In this document: positions 17,736-26,270 of the stretch, in pieces
Layout of the letters: each line of letters opens with the position of its first letter
Numbering within the stretch: position 1 is the first letter of the stretch
Source of the DNA: Allobacillus halotolerans
Lineage (GTDB): Bacteria > Bacillota > Bacilli > Bacillales > Alkalibacillaceae
Strand: one strand, 5' to 3'
DNA length: 64,000 nucleotides
Assembly: GCF_028743495.1 (NCBI RefSeq)
Contig: NZ_CP117968.1
Translations under genes and position numbers: made by a program
Notes under the pieces: model-generated
Seen by the model: only the letters and a program-made list of their open reading frames with translations
What the model was told of the DNA's origin: nothing
Databases searched by the model: none

Positions 17736-19325
17736 ATGAGCACAAATACACTTGATTCGCTCGTCTCTCGCTTAACCGATTTAGACGTGAATCATCAAAA
17801 TCTTTCAGTTGCTGAACTTGTTGAAAAAGTATTGAGCCGTGAGGAAGGCGTCCTGTCTTCTACCGGAGCCATTCGCGCAACAACTGGAACATATACAGGA
17901 AGATCACCGAAAGATAAATTTATCGTAAAAGATGAAGAATCCCAAGATCATGTTGAATGGGGAAGTGTCAACCAACCAATCAGCGAAGAAAAGTTCGAAA
18001 ATCTATTTCATAAAGTTATCGATTACTTGGAAACTCAGAATGAATTATTTACTTTCAAAGGCTTCGCCGGTGCGGATGAAAAATACCGCCTGCCGATCCA
18101 AGTCATTACACAATTTGCTTGGCATAACCTATTTGCCAATCGTCTATTTATCCGTCCTTCAAAAGAAGAGCTAGAAAATCATCAGGCTGGATTTACAGTC
18201 GTTTCTGCTCCACATTTCAAAGCTGACCCTGAAGTAGACGGTACAAATTCTGAAACATTTATTATTGTTTCATTTAAGCACCGAATCGTTTTAATTGGCG
18301 GAACAGAATATGCTGGAGAAATTAAAAAATCCATTTTCTCTGTCATGAACTATATGCTACCGACTAAAAATGAAGTGCTTCCAATGCACTGTTCAGCGAA
18401 CGTCGGCGCAGAAGGTGATGTTGCTTTATTTTTCGGACTTTCCGGAACAGGGAAAACAACTTTATCCGCCGACCCGAGCAGAAGCTTAATCGGTGATGAC
18501 GAACACGCATGGAGCCAAAACGGTGTATTCAATATCGAAGGCGGATGCTATGCAAAAACCGTGAATCTATCTGCTGAAAAAGAACCACAAATCTTTAATG
18601 CCATTCGTTTTGGTTCTGTTTTGGAAAACGTTATTTTGGACGAAAACCGTGAAGCAGACTATGATGACACGAGCTTAACAGAAAACACGCGTGCCGCTTA
18701 CTCAATTGATAATATTGATAATATCGTCCGTCCAAGTCGTGCCGGACATCCGAATACAATTATCTTTTTGACTGCTGATGCTTCAGGCGTATTGCCTCCA
18801 ATCAGTAAGCTATCAAAAGAACAAGCAATGTACCATTTCTTAAGTGGTTATACGAGTAAACTAGCTGGAACTGAGCGTGGTGTCACAGAGCCACAAGCGA
18901 CATTCTCTGCTTGCTTCGGTTCACCATTCTTGCCATTACCAGCTGCAGAATACGCAAAAATGCTCGGTGAAAAAATTGATGAGCACAACTCAGAAGTATT
19001 CCTAGTGAACACAGGCTGGACAGGTGGCCCATATGGCGAAGGCTCACGTATGAAACTTGGTTATACACGTGCCATGGTTCAAGCAGCTTTGGAAGGCGAT
19101 CTGAAAAATGTTGAAACCGTACAAGACGATTTCTTTGGTCTTCACATTCCGACCGAGTGCCCTGGTGTACCAACAGAAGTTCTTCACCCAAAGAAAACAT
19201 GGGCTGACAAAGATCGTTACGACCAGCAAGCACAAGACTTAGCGAAGAAATTCCATGAAAACTTCAAACAGTTCGATCATGTAACAAAAGATATCGCTGA
19301 AGCAGGACCAACGTTTAGAGGATAA
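17736..19325 (+). CDS. pckA: Phosphoenolpyruvate carboxykinase (ATP)
   Basis: A 529-residue ATP-dependent PEP carboxykinase, normal length. It converts oxaloacetate and ATP to PEP and CO2, the first committed step of gluconeogenesis. Visible motifs are the kinase-1a P-loop [14 protein letters not shown] (near residue 235), kinase-2 LIGDDEHAW, and the substrate-binding TGRSPKDKF (near 52). A site with AAAGGATGATG precedes ATG 17736. A perfect terminator follows. A candidate CcpN box upstream suggests repression by glucose. Confidence 0.98.
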   Translation: MSTNTLDSLVSRLTDLDVNHQNLSVAELVEKVLSREEGVLSSTGAIRATTGTYTGRSPKDKFIVKDEESQDHVEWGSVNQPISEEKFENLFHKVIDYLETQNELFTFKGFAGADEKYRLPIQVITQFAWHNLFANRLFIRPSKEELENHQAGFTVVSAPHFKADPEVDGTNSETFIIVSFKHRIVLIGGTEYAGEIKKSIFSVMNYMLPTKNEVLPMHCSANVGAEGDVALFFGLSGTGKTTLSADPSRSLIGDDEHAWSQNGVFNIEGGCYAKTVNLSAEKEPQIFNAIRFGSVLENVILDENREADYDDTSLTENTRAAYSIDNIDNIVRPSRAGHPNTIIFLTADASGVLPPISKLSKEQAMYHFLSGYTSKLAGTERGVTEPQATFSACFGSPFLPLPAAEYAKMLGEKIDEHNSEVFLVNTGWTGGPYGEGSRMKLGYTRAMVQAALEGDLKNVETVQDDFFGLHIPTECPGVPTEVLHPKKTWADKDRYDQQAQDLAKKFHENFKQFDHVTKDIAEAGPTFRG

Positions 19326-19343
19326 TTGAATAAAAAGTGGTAA

Positions 19344-19370
19344 GGACCGGGTGATCCCGGTCCTTTTTTT
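19344..19370 (+). terminator. pckA terminator
   Basis: GGACCGGG and CCCGGTCC form a perfect stem with a TGAT loop followed by seven T, 19 bp after the pckA stop. Confidence 0.95.
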
Positions 19371-19396
19371 GTTGGTCATTGTAAGCTGCGGATAAT

Positions 19397-19720
19397 ATAT
19401 GCGCCCATTCTGAAATAATATGGTTCCATCTCACACGGTTATGCGCCCGGGAGCAAAGGATATGCGACCCGCATACGAATTTATGGACCCAAAGTTGCGA
19501 CTTATGTGCCCAATCTCGAAATAAATGAGCCCAACCGTAATTAGCGCGTGCTATTCACCCACCAAGATTAACTCAACCAAATATATGTGCCCATCTTGAA
19601 AAAATATGCGTCCATTCCATACGGATATGCGCCCACGAACATAGGATATGCGACCCGCATACAAATTTATGGACCCAAAGTTGAAATTTATGTGCCCGGT
19701 CTCAAAATATATGGGCCTAA
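19397..19720. repeat. Dispersed 21-bp periodic repeat, two copies
   Basis: Two copies begin at 19397 and 19583. Each is built of seven 21-bp units with cores such as ATATGCGCCC, ATATGCGACCC, TTATGGACCC and TTATGTGCCC. After the last unit of copy 1 there is a conserved tail (GAGCCCAACCG, then ATTAGCGCG and GCTATTCACC) and a lead (ATTAAC, then CCAAATATATG) that recur in the copy near 22130-22305. The core is the complement of the one in the 7583-8078 block. No gene is called inside it. Confidence 0.88.
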
Positions 19721-19827
19721 CATGTCGGATGTAGCTTTACTAATCCTGTGTTGTGAAATATACGCAAGGAAAATAATTGTATATAGATTAATTTTTGGTA
19801 CACTTTTTAATAGGGGGAGGAAAGTAC

Positions 19828-20820
19828 ATGAGAAAGATGGTTTATTTATTAGTAGGGGTATTGATTTTACTTGTTGGTTGCCAGGAAGAAGCACAAGATC
19901 ACGATGAGGACGTAAATGAACAAGAAGAAAAAAAGACAAAAAGTATTGATGAAACGGAGATAAATGAAGAGGATATAATAAGTGTAGAAGATTTTGATTT
20001 ACCTGATCGGACAAAAGGCTTTTTTTGGACAGGAACAGATGGCAAAAATCAATTTCACTTTTTAGGAACTATGCATATAGGCACAGAGGATATGTATCCA
20101 TTTGAAGAAGATATCGAATCAGCACTTGAAAACTCAGACTTTCTTCTAGTTGAAAAGCATTTCTCTGAGGATGAACAAGATCTAACCCAAGAATATTTCT
20201 ATTACCCAAATGGAGAAACATTAGAAGATCATATGCCAGAAGAATTAGTTGATTCAATTAGGGATTATTCAACAAAGATTAAAGCGAGATTTGGACAATT
20301 GAATAGCATGAAGCCATACGCGCTCTCTAAAAGAATTATAAACTATGAAATAGGAAAAAAAGGTCTTACTAGCGACTATAGCGTGGAAGAATATTTGACA
20401 AAAACAAAACCAAAAAACACGGAAATTATCGGCCTTGAAGGTCGGGAACGTTACGAATTGATTCATAATCAGCCAGATGATTACTATGCTTACATGCTCG
20501 AACAGACTATTGATAATATGGATAAGCAAATCAATGAAGGGATAAAGAGCTTTGCTGGTTACCGACTTGGTGATGAATCAATGTTAACCGATATTAAACG
20601 TACTGTAGATTCCAACTCTGAAAATCAGAAATACGAACAGATGTATATCGATAATATGATGGTCAAAAGAGATCAAATGATGGCCGATCGAATCGCCGAG
20701 ATCTCAAATGAATATTCCGGCAAAAATTTCTTTGTTGCAGTAGGAACCGCTCACTTTTTTAATGAAGGAAATGTGCTCGAGTTATTGAAGGACAAAGGAT
20801 TTGAGATAGAGAGAAACTAA
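19828..20820 (+). CDS. TraB/GumN family lipoprotein
   Basis: A 330-residue protein. A basic start, hydrophobic stretch and lipobox LLVGC (Cys at about residue 18) mark it as a lipoprotein, followed by an acidic linker. The rest matches the TraB/PrgY/GumN (Tiki-like) family: HFLGTMHIG with a metal-ligand-like His (near 74), LLVEKHF (near 105), IIGLEGRERYELI (near 207) and FVAVGTAHFFNEGN (near 305). Tiki members are metallopeptidases; activity here is untested. GGGGAGG 6 bases before ATG 19828 decides the start over an upstream one. Confidence 0.85.
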   Translation: MRKMVYLLVGVLILLVGCQEEAQDHDEDVNEQEEKKTKSIDETEINEEDIISVEDFDLPDRTKGFFWTGTDGKNQFHFLGTMHIGTEDMYPFEEDIESALENSDFLLVEKHFSEDEQDLTQEYFYYPNGETLEDHMPEELVDSIRDYSTKIKARFGQLNSMKPYALSKRIINYEIGKKGLTSDYSVEEYLTKTKPKNTEIIGLEGRERYELIHNQPDDYYAYMLEQTIDNMDKQINEGIKSFAGYRLGDESMLTDIKRTVDSNSENQKYEQMYIDNMMVKRDQMMADRIAEISNEYSGKNFFVAVGTAHFFNEGNVLELLKDKGFEIERN

Positions 20821-20826
20821 ATAACT

Positions 20827-20895
20827 TTTTCACCTGTAGAACTAGCCGCTTGTATTTTAGATGAAACAGGTTGTGAATGGAAATTAAGTACATGA
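20827..20895 (+). pseudogene. Possible short gene remnant
   Basis: Just after the lipoprotein stop, one frame reads as protein-like sequence (SPVELAACILDETGCEW) and ends in TGA, but has no start codon or ribosome binding site. It may be the tail of a lost gene. I do not recognise the family and chance is possible. Confidence 0.25.
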
Positions 20896-21095
20896 TTAAT
20901 GTATTCCAACCTGAAGGGTTTTAGATCTTTAAGCGAACTTTTTGTATCTAATTTTGACAAAAGTGAAAAATACTTTGTGACAATACACTTTGATAGTAAA
21001 TCAGTAGCCTTAATTTATATTTCATGAAATGTTTCAATAGTATTCTGTTTTATACTATAACCCTGTTATAAGCAAGTTTATTTTGCAAATAATTC

Positions 21096-21290
21096 CTACT
21101 TTCGGTATTCGGATATTCTTCGATGGAACAGATTTACTATTTCTTCAACTGGATGTCCCTCTTCAATAATGCTTTCTAAGATTTCTTCAGCAATTAAGTA
21201 GGGGTCTTGCATTTGAATATTCTTATTAAAAGAATTAATAATGGCTCGGTTGGTCTCCCTAAGATTTTCTTTCTTTATTTGACATTGGCA
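21096..21290 (-). pseudogene. Small open frame or gene remnant, unknown
   Basis: A 65-codon frame with natural-looking protein sequence (for example DPYLIAEEILESIIEEGHP and EEIVNLFHRR) has no start codon near its 5' end; the only ATG would give 38 residues (21096-21212). It lies downstream of two other unrecognised small genes on the same strand. It looks like a decayed relative of a small mobile-element gene, but I cannot name the family. Confidence 0.35.
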
Positions 21291-21411
21291 CTATAGCCAA
21301 TGGTAGGTTGAGACGTTTTCTTTTCGGTTCCCGATTCACAATATCACCTCGGTTATCACTGTTTAATATAAGTTATGTGATATGTAGAAAAAATATAAAA
21401 GAAAGTGTCCA

Positions 21412-21600
21412 TTATCGGACACTTTCTTTTTGTTTGGCTCTACGATTAGCCATTATTCTTCTGTTTTCTTCCCTTAAACGCTTTTGTCTGTTGTTCAAGC
21501 CAACACGAGCGAGTGGTATACCTGCACGTTTTTTGGTTTGCTTACTTTGTTGTTCAGTGCTTTTTACAACCGTATTTACAGACTCTTTACTCCGTGCCAT
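21412..21600 (-). CDS. Small basic protein, unknown function
   Basis: A 62-residue, strongly basic protein with many Arg, Lys and Gln residues and no hydrophobic segment, perhaps nucleic-acid binding. Its ATG overlaps the end of the upstream gene (stop at 21587), so translation is probably coupled. I do not recognise the family. The setting next to remnants and repeats suggests a recent arrival. Confidence 0.5.
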   Translation of the reverse strand: MARSKESVNTVVKSTEQQSKQTKKRAGIPLARVGLNNRQKRLREENRRIMANRRAKQKESVR

Positions 21601-22090
21601 CTAAAACACCGCCTTCGTTATTTTCTGGTTCTTCCACGACCAAAACATAGGCTACTAAGAGTATGTTTATAATATTTCCATCAATTCTTTCTACCTCTGA
21701 ATTACTAATGATTGATTTTACTTCCGCGACATATTTTTCATTTAACACAGTGATGGGAATACACATTTTTGTGTCATTTACCGAAAAATACGTCTCATAA
21801 TTCCTTAGTGAACGTTTCACTCTTGCTTTTGATTGGTTAATGCGTTTTAAGTAGTTTTCTTGGTCCTTTTCTGCTTCATACGAAAAAATTTGTACATTCA
21901 ATCCTTCTTCATTTCCGTATTCATCTAAAAAGCGTTCCAATTCACTAAAGTATTGTTCTCTACTTATAGTATACCGCGTAAATTCGAAAGTGTTCAAGAG
22001 ATTCTTCATGCTTTCAATTTTACGACTAGTAGAATCCAAATATTTTTCTGCCTGTTCAATTTGTTCGAAGCTCCTCAGTTCATTAACCAA
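21587..22090 (-). CDS. Hypothetical protein, possibly 5'-truncated
   Basis: A 167-residue, mostly helical protein with a charged N-terminal half and a hydrophobic C-terminal strand (NIINILLVAYVLVV). The only available start is TTG at 22090, and no Shine-Dalgarno sequence precedes it. The frame is closed by TGA seven codons upstream, and a 21-bp repeat copy begins about 40 bp further. The gene may have lost its 5' end. I do not recognise the family. It overlaps the 62-residue gene downstream by 14 bases. Confidence 0.5.
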   Translation of the reverse strand: MVNELRSFEQIEQAEKYLDSTSRKIESMKNLLNTFEFTRYTISREQYFSELERFLDEYGNEEGLNVQIFSYEAEKDQENYLKRINQSKARVKRSLRNYETYFSVNDTKMCIPITVLNEKYVAEVKSIISNSEVERIDGNIINILLVAYVLVVEEPENNEGGVLDGTE

Positions 22091-22129
22091 AGAAGTACGG
22101 AGAATATCTCAGAAATCGAGCCACAATAA

Positions 22130-22305
22130 TTAACCGACCAAAATATATGCGCCCATTCTGAAAAAATATGCGTCCATCTCACACGGATATACGCCCAGGA
22201 GCAAAGGATATGCGACCCGCATACGAATTTATGGACCCAAAGTTGAAACTTATATGCCCAAACTCAAAATATATGAGCCCAACCGAGATTAGCACGAGCT
22301 ATTCA
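22130..22305. repeat. Dispersed 21-bp periodic repeat, third copy
   Basis: It begins with the lead ATTAACCGACCAAAATATATG and continues with seven 21-bp units (cores ATATGCGCCC, ATATGCGTCC, ATACGCCC and so on). It ends with the tail GAGCCCAACCG, ATTAGCACG, GCTATTCACC. It closely matches the copies at 19397-19720 and is in the same orientation. Confidence 0.88.
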
Positions 22306-22314
22306 CCACCAAAA

Positions 22315-22346
22315 AAACACAAGCGCCACTAAGCGCTTGTGTTCCT
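22315..22346 (-). terminator. ytkD terminator
   Basis: ACACAAGCG and CGCTTGTGT form a stem-loop with a T-run (minus strand GTGTTTTTTT), immediately after the ytkD stop. Confidence 0.85.
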
Positions 22347-22348
22347 TC

Positions 22349-22828
22349 TTACATTAAATCTCTTTTTTCAATTTCTTTTAAAGATAATGGCAAAATTTCA
22401 TCTCGCATCATAAAGCTAAACTGCTTGTTCTTTTTTACATTATCCGGTAGTCGGTCCAATAGTACAGGTCCATCTGTCTCAAAATAATGGACTTGTTCTG
22501 TCATTTCATCGACATGGGCGAAGTACACATTTTTAATAATGTAGTCGCTTTTTCCGTCGACGTAGTATTGGCCGATGAACTCTAAGTGGTTCACAACTCC
22601 ACCGGTTTCTTCAAATACTTCGCGGATCGCAGCTTCGGGTGCATTCTCCCCTGGCTCGACTTTGCCTCCGGGAAATTCCATTCCTCGGTCACCATGTTTC
22701 GTCAAAAGCCATTGGTCACCATACCGGGTAATCACCCAGACATGCTGCGGATTTTCCGAGAAAGCTTGTTCACGAATGGCGAATTTAACTTCATTGTTGT
22801 AATAATCTCTAAAAGTATTCAATTGCAT
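22349..22828 (-). CDS. ytkD: Nucleoside triphosphatase YtkD (Nudix)
   Basis: A 159-residue Nudix hydrolase close to B. subtilis YtkD, which hydrolyses (d)NTPs including oxidised purines. The Nudix box is [18 protein letters not shown] followed by FEETGG (near residues 54-76). The family segments [21 protein letters not shown] and [17 protein letters not shown] are clear. A GGAA site precedes ATG 22828. It reads alone, with a terminator directly after the stop. Confidence 0.92.
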   Translation of the reverse strand: MQLNTFRDYYNNEVKFAIREQAFSENPQHVWVITRYGDQWLLTKHGDRGMEFPGGKVEPGENAPEAAIREVFEETGGVVNHLEFIGQYYVDGKSDYIIKNVYFAHVDEMTEQVHYFETDGPVLLDRLPDNVKKNKQFSFMMRDEILPLSLKEIEKRDLM

Positions 22829-22846
22829 ACGTTCCTTTACAGCAAA

Positions 22847-23440
22847 TTAACCTTGATAGTTAACGCTCATTATACGTGGTTTCTGATCTTCATTCAAATC
22901 AATCTCGATTTCAATCGTATAGTTTCCATGAAGTTCATTCCCAGTTTCTTGTGTGACAACATACGTTCCTGCTTCTGTTTGTTGCACGTTATAATCTTCT
23001 CCCGCTTCAAACCACGGCGGTGTAGAAGTTGGGATGACTTTCAACTCGCCGTCCCTGATTTCGTAATATACATCTACGAATTCATCAACGACTTCTTCTG
23101 AAGCAAAGCCATAGAAGCTTTCTTTAAATTCGTCCATTGTTTCATATGCTTTCACGTTGTAGTACTGATCTGTATCTTGAACCAAATGATCCATGAATTG
23201 ATCCGTCACACTGACGATTTGTTCATGAGTCAATGGTTGTTCTGTATGTTCTTCTTTCTCTTCTTGCGTTTCCCCCATCACAACCATCTCATTTTTTTGT
23301 TGAAGTTGTGATTGGTGGTTTTGTTGTTCATCATAGCTTACTTCCAAATTTCCTTCAGCATTCGCAGCGAAAGAGATTGGCAAAGCAAGAATGACAATCA
23401 ACGAAAGTAAGATGTTTTTGAAATTCATTCGATGTCTCAT
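22847..23440 (-). CDS. Secreted protein, unknown function (possibly DUF3993)
   Basis: A 197-residue protein with an N-terminal signal peptide (basic start, hydrophobic residues 8-24, AANA cleavage site near 28). A Gln-rich, acidic linker (about 30-70) leads into a globular domain containing TDQFMDHLVQDTDQYYNV and DEFKESFYGFAS. The domain resembles small extracytoplasmic Bacillaceae proteins of the DUF3993 type, but that match is tentative. GGAAGGTGG precedes ATG 23440. It is 18 bp upstream of ytkD and in the same orientation. Confidence 0.72.
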   Translation of the reverse strand: MRHRMNFKNILLSLIVILALPISFAANAEGNLEVSYDEQQNHQSQLQQKNEMVVMGETQEEKEEHTEQPLTHEQIVSVTDQFMDHLVQDTDQYYNVKAYETMDEFKESFYGFASEEVVDEFVDVYYEIRDGELKVIPTSTPPWFEAGEDYNVQQTEAGTYVVTQETGNELHGNYTIEIEIDLNEDQKPRIMSVNYQG

Positions 23441-23540
23441 TGTCTAAACCACCTTCCGTATTGTCTACTACATTTATACCTTTTTTTAGAAAATGCTAAA
23501 CCTCAAAATGAAAAGAATACGGAAGATTTTAGGAATGATT

Positions 23541-23873
23541 TTAAAAATCATCTGAGTCCATCAGTGATTCGAAAAACGGGAATTGGCTAATATGCTCTTT
23601 CGCCTCCTCATCGCCTAGTTGATAGATCATTTTATATGCCCGAAGCAGTTCATGATCAACAGCATCGTTATCCTCGTCGTTGTGATACTCCTTGAACGGC
23701 ACATGCGCTCGCCAGTACGTTCCATAGTCCGCATGATCTTTGTCTTCAAAACACTTGCGCAACGCTTTGACCTCTTCTGGATTTGCATAGACCGTAAACT
23801 GCGCATTATTACCTGCCTTCAACTCTGAAATTTCTCCCGTTTCTACATTGACATAAAATCTCCGCTTGTCCAT
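23541..23873 (-). CDS. Conserved Bacillaceae protein, unknown function
   Basis: A 110-residue soluble, acidic protein beginning MDKRRFYVNVETGEIS and containing RAHVPFKEYHNDEDND. I recall this type of short protein as conserved in Bacillaceae, but with no assigned role. Three in-frame ATGs compete; AGGAGG is 8-9 bases before the ATG at 23873, which I choose. It is divergent from the GbsR-type regulator. Confidence 0.72.
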   Translation of the reverse strand: MDKRRFYVNVETGEISELKAGNNAQFTVYANPEEVKALRKCFEDKDHADYGTYWRAHVPFKEYHNDEDNDAVDHELLRAYKMIYQLGDEEAKEHISQFPFFESLMDSDDF

Positions 23874-24015
23874 TTGCATCATCCTCCTACCTCTAGTGTG
23901 AACAGGATGATGAAAATGTATTTATAGAATTTTTTACTTATAAAATGTATATATGCATGGACATTCATGGATATGACTACTTTTTTAAAAATTTTATTTG
24001 ACTTTTTATTTATTT

Positions 24016-24035
24016 TATATAATATATATTATATA
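24016..24035. promoter_or_regulatory. Perfect 20-bp palindrome, candidate operator
   Basis: TATATAATATATATTATATA is a perfect palindrome 44 bp upstream of the GbsR-type gene, inside a promoter-like AT-rich stretch with TTGACT at 23999-24004. Autoregulators of this class bind palindromes at their promoter, so it may be the operator. AT-richness makes chance palindromes more likely. Confidence 0.4.
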
Positions 24036-24078
24036 AATTAAATTAATTGTACGAATTAATAAAAGGTGGTGTATTTTA

Positions 24079-24612
24079 TTGGCAAATGACCAGGAGAAGT
24101 TACAGGAATCCCAGGATCTAATGGTGAGCGCCATTGCCCAGTCTATGGTTGTCTATGGCGTCACACCATCAGTCGGTCGTATCTACGGAGTGTTATATTT
24201 TTCCGACGAACCACTTACTTTGGACCAGATCACAGAGCAAGTGGCGATGAGTAAAGCGAGCGTCAGTAATGGGATCCGTGAATTAATTGATACTGAAATG
24301 GTCACGAAAGTTTGGAAAAAAGGCGAACGAAAAGATCACTTCATTGCTGAAAAAGACTTTATGAAAAACTTTTTGAACTACTTTGTAAAGATGATTCGCT
24401 TAGAACGAAGTATCATTACAAAAGCCGTTGAACAAGCTGAACTGGCCATAAAAGAAGTTGCGACAGAATCCAAAGAGGAATCCATTAAACAGGATGCCAA
24501 CAGAGACCTTGAATTAATTGCCGATACAAAGGATTACTTGGACTGGATGATGCGTTTAGCGAACCACTTTGAGTCCAGAGAAATATTTGAACGAATACCA
24601 AAAAAGAAATAA
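24079..24612 (+). CDS. GbsR/OpuCR-type transcriptional regulator
   Basis: A 177-residue MarR-like winged-helix protein of the GbsR family, which senses choline or other compatible-solute precursors and represses uptake or synthesis genes. The helix-turn-helix spans PLTLDQITEQVAMSKASVSN and GIRELIDTEMV (residues 52-82), followed by the wing and a long C-terminal helix. The start is TTG at 24079 behind AGGTGGT. It heads a three-gene operon with a cysteine hydrolase and a betaine-type binding protein. Confidence 0.88.
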   Translation: MANDQEKLQESQDLMVSAIAQSMVVYGVTPSVGRIYGVLYFSDEPLTLDQITEQVAMSKASVSNGIRELIDTEMVTKVWKKGERKDHFIAEKDFMKNFLNYFVKMIRLERSIITKAVEQAELAIKEVATESKEESIKQDANRDLELIADTKDYLDWMMRLANHFESREIFERIPKKK

Positions 24613-24625
24613 AGGAGATTTTTAT

Positions 24626-25303
24626 ATGCAAAACAACAAGACAGCACTTGTGCTCATTGACTTACAAAAAGAATCTGATTTTGGACTAATTAATATGGAT
24701 AGCGTCGTTACACATACACAAAAAATCGTTGAGGTAGCACGCGAGAAACAAATGCCGATTATTTATACACGTCACATCAATCGTCAGGATGGTATTGGAC
24801 TTTCATCAGGCGAGCCATTAAATGAAGATGGAACTCCTTATTTTTATGATTCAGGAACTGAAAATATCGAAATCTGGGACGAAATTGCTCCTCAAAAAGA
24901 AGATATCGTCATAGATAAATATCGTTGGAGTGCTTTTTTTGAAACTGAATTGGATTTATTGCTGAAAAGCATGGGCGTAACCGACCTAATCGTCGGAGGT
25001 GTCGTCACTGATGGTTGTGTTATGACATCTGTCTATGACGCCTATTTCAGAGATTATAATGTTCATCTTATTGAAGAGATGTGTACAGCTTCCAATGAAG
25101 GGTCCCATCAAGCCGCTATATTAAATATGGCAAATTGGGTCTATAACCTAAAAATCTACAACACAGATAATATGTTAAAAAAGATACAAGGTGAAAAGCA
25201 CCACTATTGGGCATCGGATAAAGTCGATTCCAAGCAATTTACCGCAGAAACATTGAAAGAACAGATAGAGAATATTCAACAGATAGCGAAGGGAGAATTT
25301 TAA
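24626..25303 (+). CDS. Isochorismatase-like cysteine hydrolase
   Basis: A 225-residue protein of the isochorismatase-like hydrolase family. The catalytic triad is visible: Asp in LVLIDLQ (near residue 11), Lys in IDKYRWSAFF (near 105), and Cys in VVTDGCVMTSVYDA (near 135). Family members hydrolyse C-N bonds, for example nicotinamide, ureidoacrylate or N-carbamoylsarcosine. GGAG precedes ATG 24626. It lies 13 bp after the regulator and 2 bp before the binding-protein gene. The context suggests a quaternary-amine-related or amide substrate; the exact one is not readable. Confidence 0.85.
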   Translation: MQNNKTALVLIDLQKESDFGLINMDSVVTHTQKIVEVAREKQMPIIYTRHINRQDGIGLSSGEPLNEDGTPYFYDSGTENIEIWDEIAPQKEDIVIDKYRWSAFFETELDLLLKSMGVTDLIVGGVVTDGCVMTSVYDAYFRDYNVHLIEEMCTASNEGSHQAAILNMANWVYNLKIYNTDNMLKKIQGEKHHYWASDKVDSKQFTAETLKEQIENIQQIAKGEF

Positions 25304-25305
25304 TT

Positions 25306-26190
25306 ATGAAAAGAGTCATCATAATGATGGCCATGGCAGCTGTATTGATTCTTGCTGCTTGTGGTTCTGACAATGGGGAATCTGAGGAAGGTACAAACAC
25401 AGAAGAAGAAAAAGGTGAAATTGTATTCGGTCAAACTTCTTGGACAAGTACTGAAGCACCGACACAAATTGCGAAACAAATTCTTGAAGAAGCTGGATAC
25501 GATGTTAAAGTAACACTTCTTGATCAACCGGTTATTTGGGAAGGCATGGTTTCTGAAGAAGTAGATTTCTTTATGGACGCATGGCTTCCATACACAGAAG
25601 AAGCTCTGTGGAATGATTATAAAGATGAGCTACAAAAAGTTGCGACAAGCTACGAAAACGTGCCACTCGGCTGGGTCGTTCCTGAATATGTAGAAGAAGA
25701 ATCAATTGCAGACCTTGAAGGTAAAGGAGAAAAATTTGACGGAGAAGTCGTCACGATCGGTGAAGGTGCCGGTATCGTTGAACTATCCAAAAAAGTTTTT
25801 GCCGATCCTGAATACAACTTAGACGGTTTTGAATTGACACCATCCAGTGAAGCTGCCATGCTACAAGTCATGGAGAATAAACTAGCCGAAGAAGAGCCAT
25901 TCATCATTACCGGCTGGAGACCGCATTCTATGTTCTCCCGTAATGACTTGAAGTTTTTAGAAGATACACAGGAACACTTTAAATACGACAATGTCTATGT
26001 CCTTTCTTACAAAGGTATCGAAGAAAAATATCCAGAGGCTTACGACATCCTTTCTCAATGGAGCATCGAAGTTGACGACCTAGAAGATATGATGGCTGAG
26101 TATGAAAAAAATGACGTACCATTTGAAGAATCCGCAGCCAATTGGATTGAAGAAAATAGAGACACTGTTGATGAGTGGTTAGGTAAATAA
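25306..26190 (+). CDS. Glycine betaine/carnitine-type substrate-binding lipoprotein (OpuAC family)
   Basis: A 294-residue lipoprotein: signal peptide with lipobox ILAACG (Cys at about 20), an acidic linker, then the OpuAC-type domain. Motifs include FMDAWLPYTEE (near 85), a segment typical of betaine binders. Tryptophans in VIWEGM, DAWLP and ITGWRPH could form the aromatic cage for a quaternary ammonium group. It follows the hydrolase by 2 bp and is the last gene of the operon, before a terminator. No permease or ATPase gene is adjacent, so it must share one encoded elsewhere or act in sensing. Confidence 0.88.
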   Translation: MKRVIIMMAMAAVLILAACGSDNGESEEGTNTEEEKGEIVFGQTSWTSTEAPTQIAKQILEEAGYDVKVTLLDQPVIWEGMVSEEVDFFMDAWLPYTEEALWNDYKDELQKVATSYENVPLGWVVPEYVEEESIADLEGKGEKFDGEVVTIGEGAGIVELSKKVFADPEYNLDGFELTPSSEAAMLQVMENKLAEEEPFIITGWRPHSMFSRNDLKFLEDTQEHFKYDNVYVLSYKGIEEKYPEAYDILSQWSIEVDDLEDMMAEYEKNDVPFEESAANWIEENRDTVDEWLGK

Positions 26191-26198
26191 ACATGCAT

Positions 26199-26240
26199 GA
26201 ACCCTGGAACTGATTTAGTTTCCAGGGTTCATTATTATTT
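26199..26240 (+). terminator. Terminator of the OpuAC-like operon
   Basis: GAACCCTGGAA and TTCCAGGGTTC form an 11-bp stem followed by an AT-rich tail (ATTATTATTT). Confidence 0.85.
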
Positions 26241-26270
26241 CTATCGTATGTTAAATCAATTTCTTTCAAT

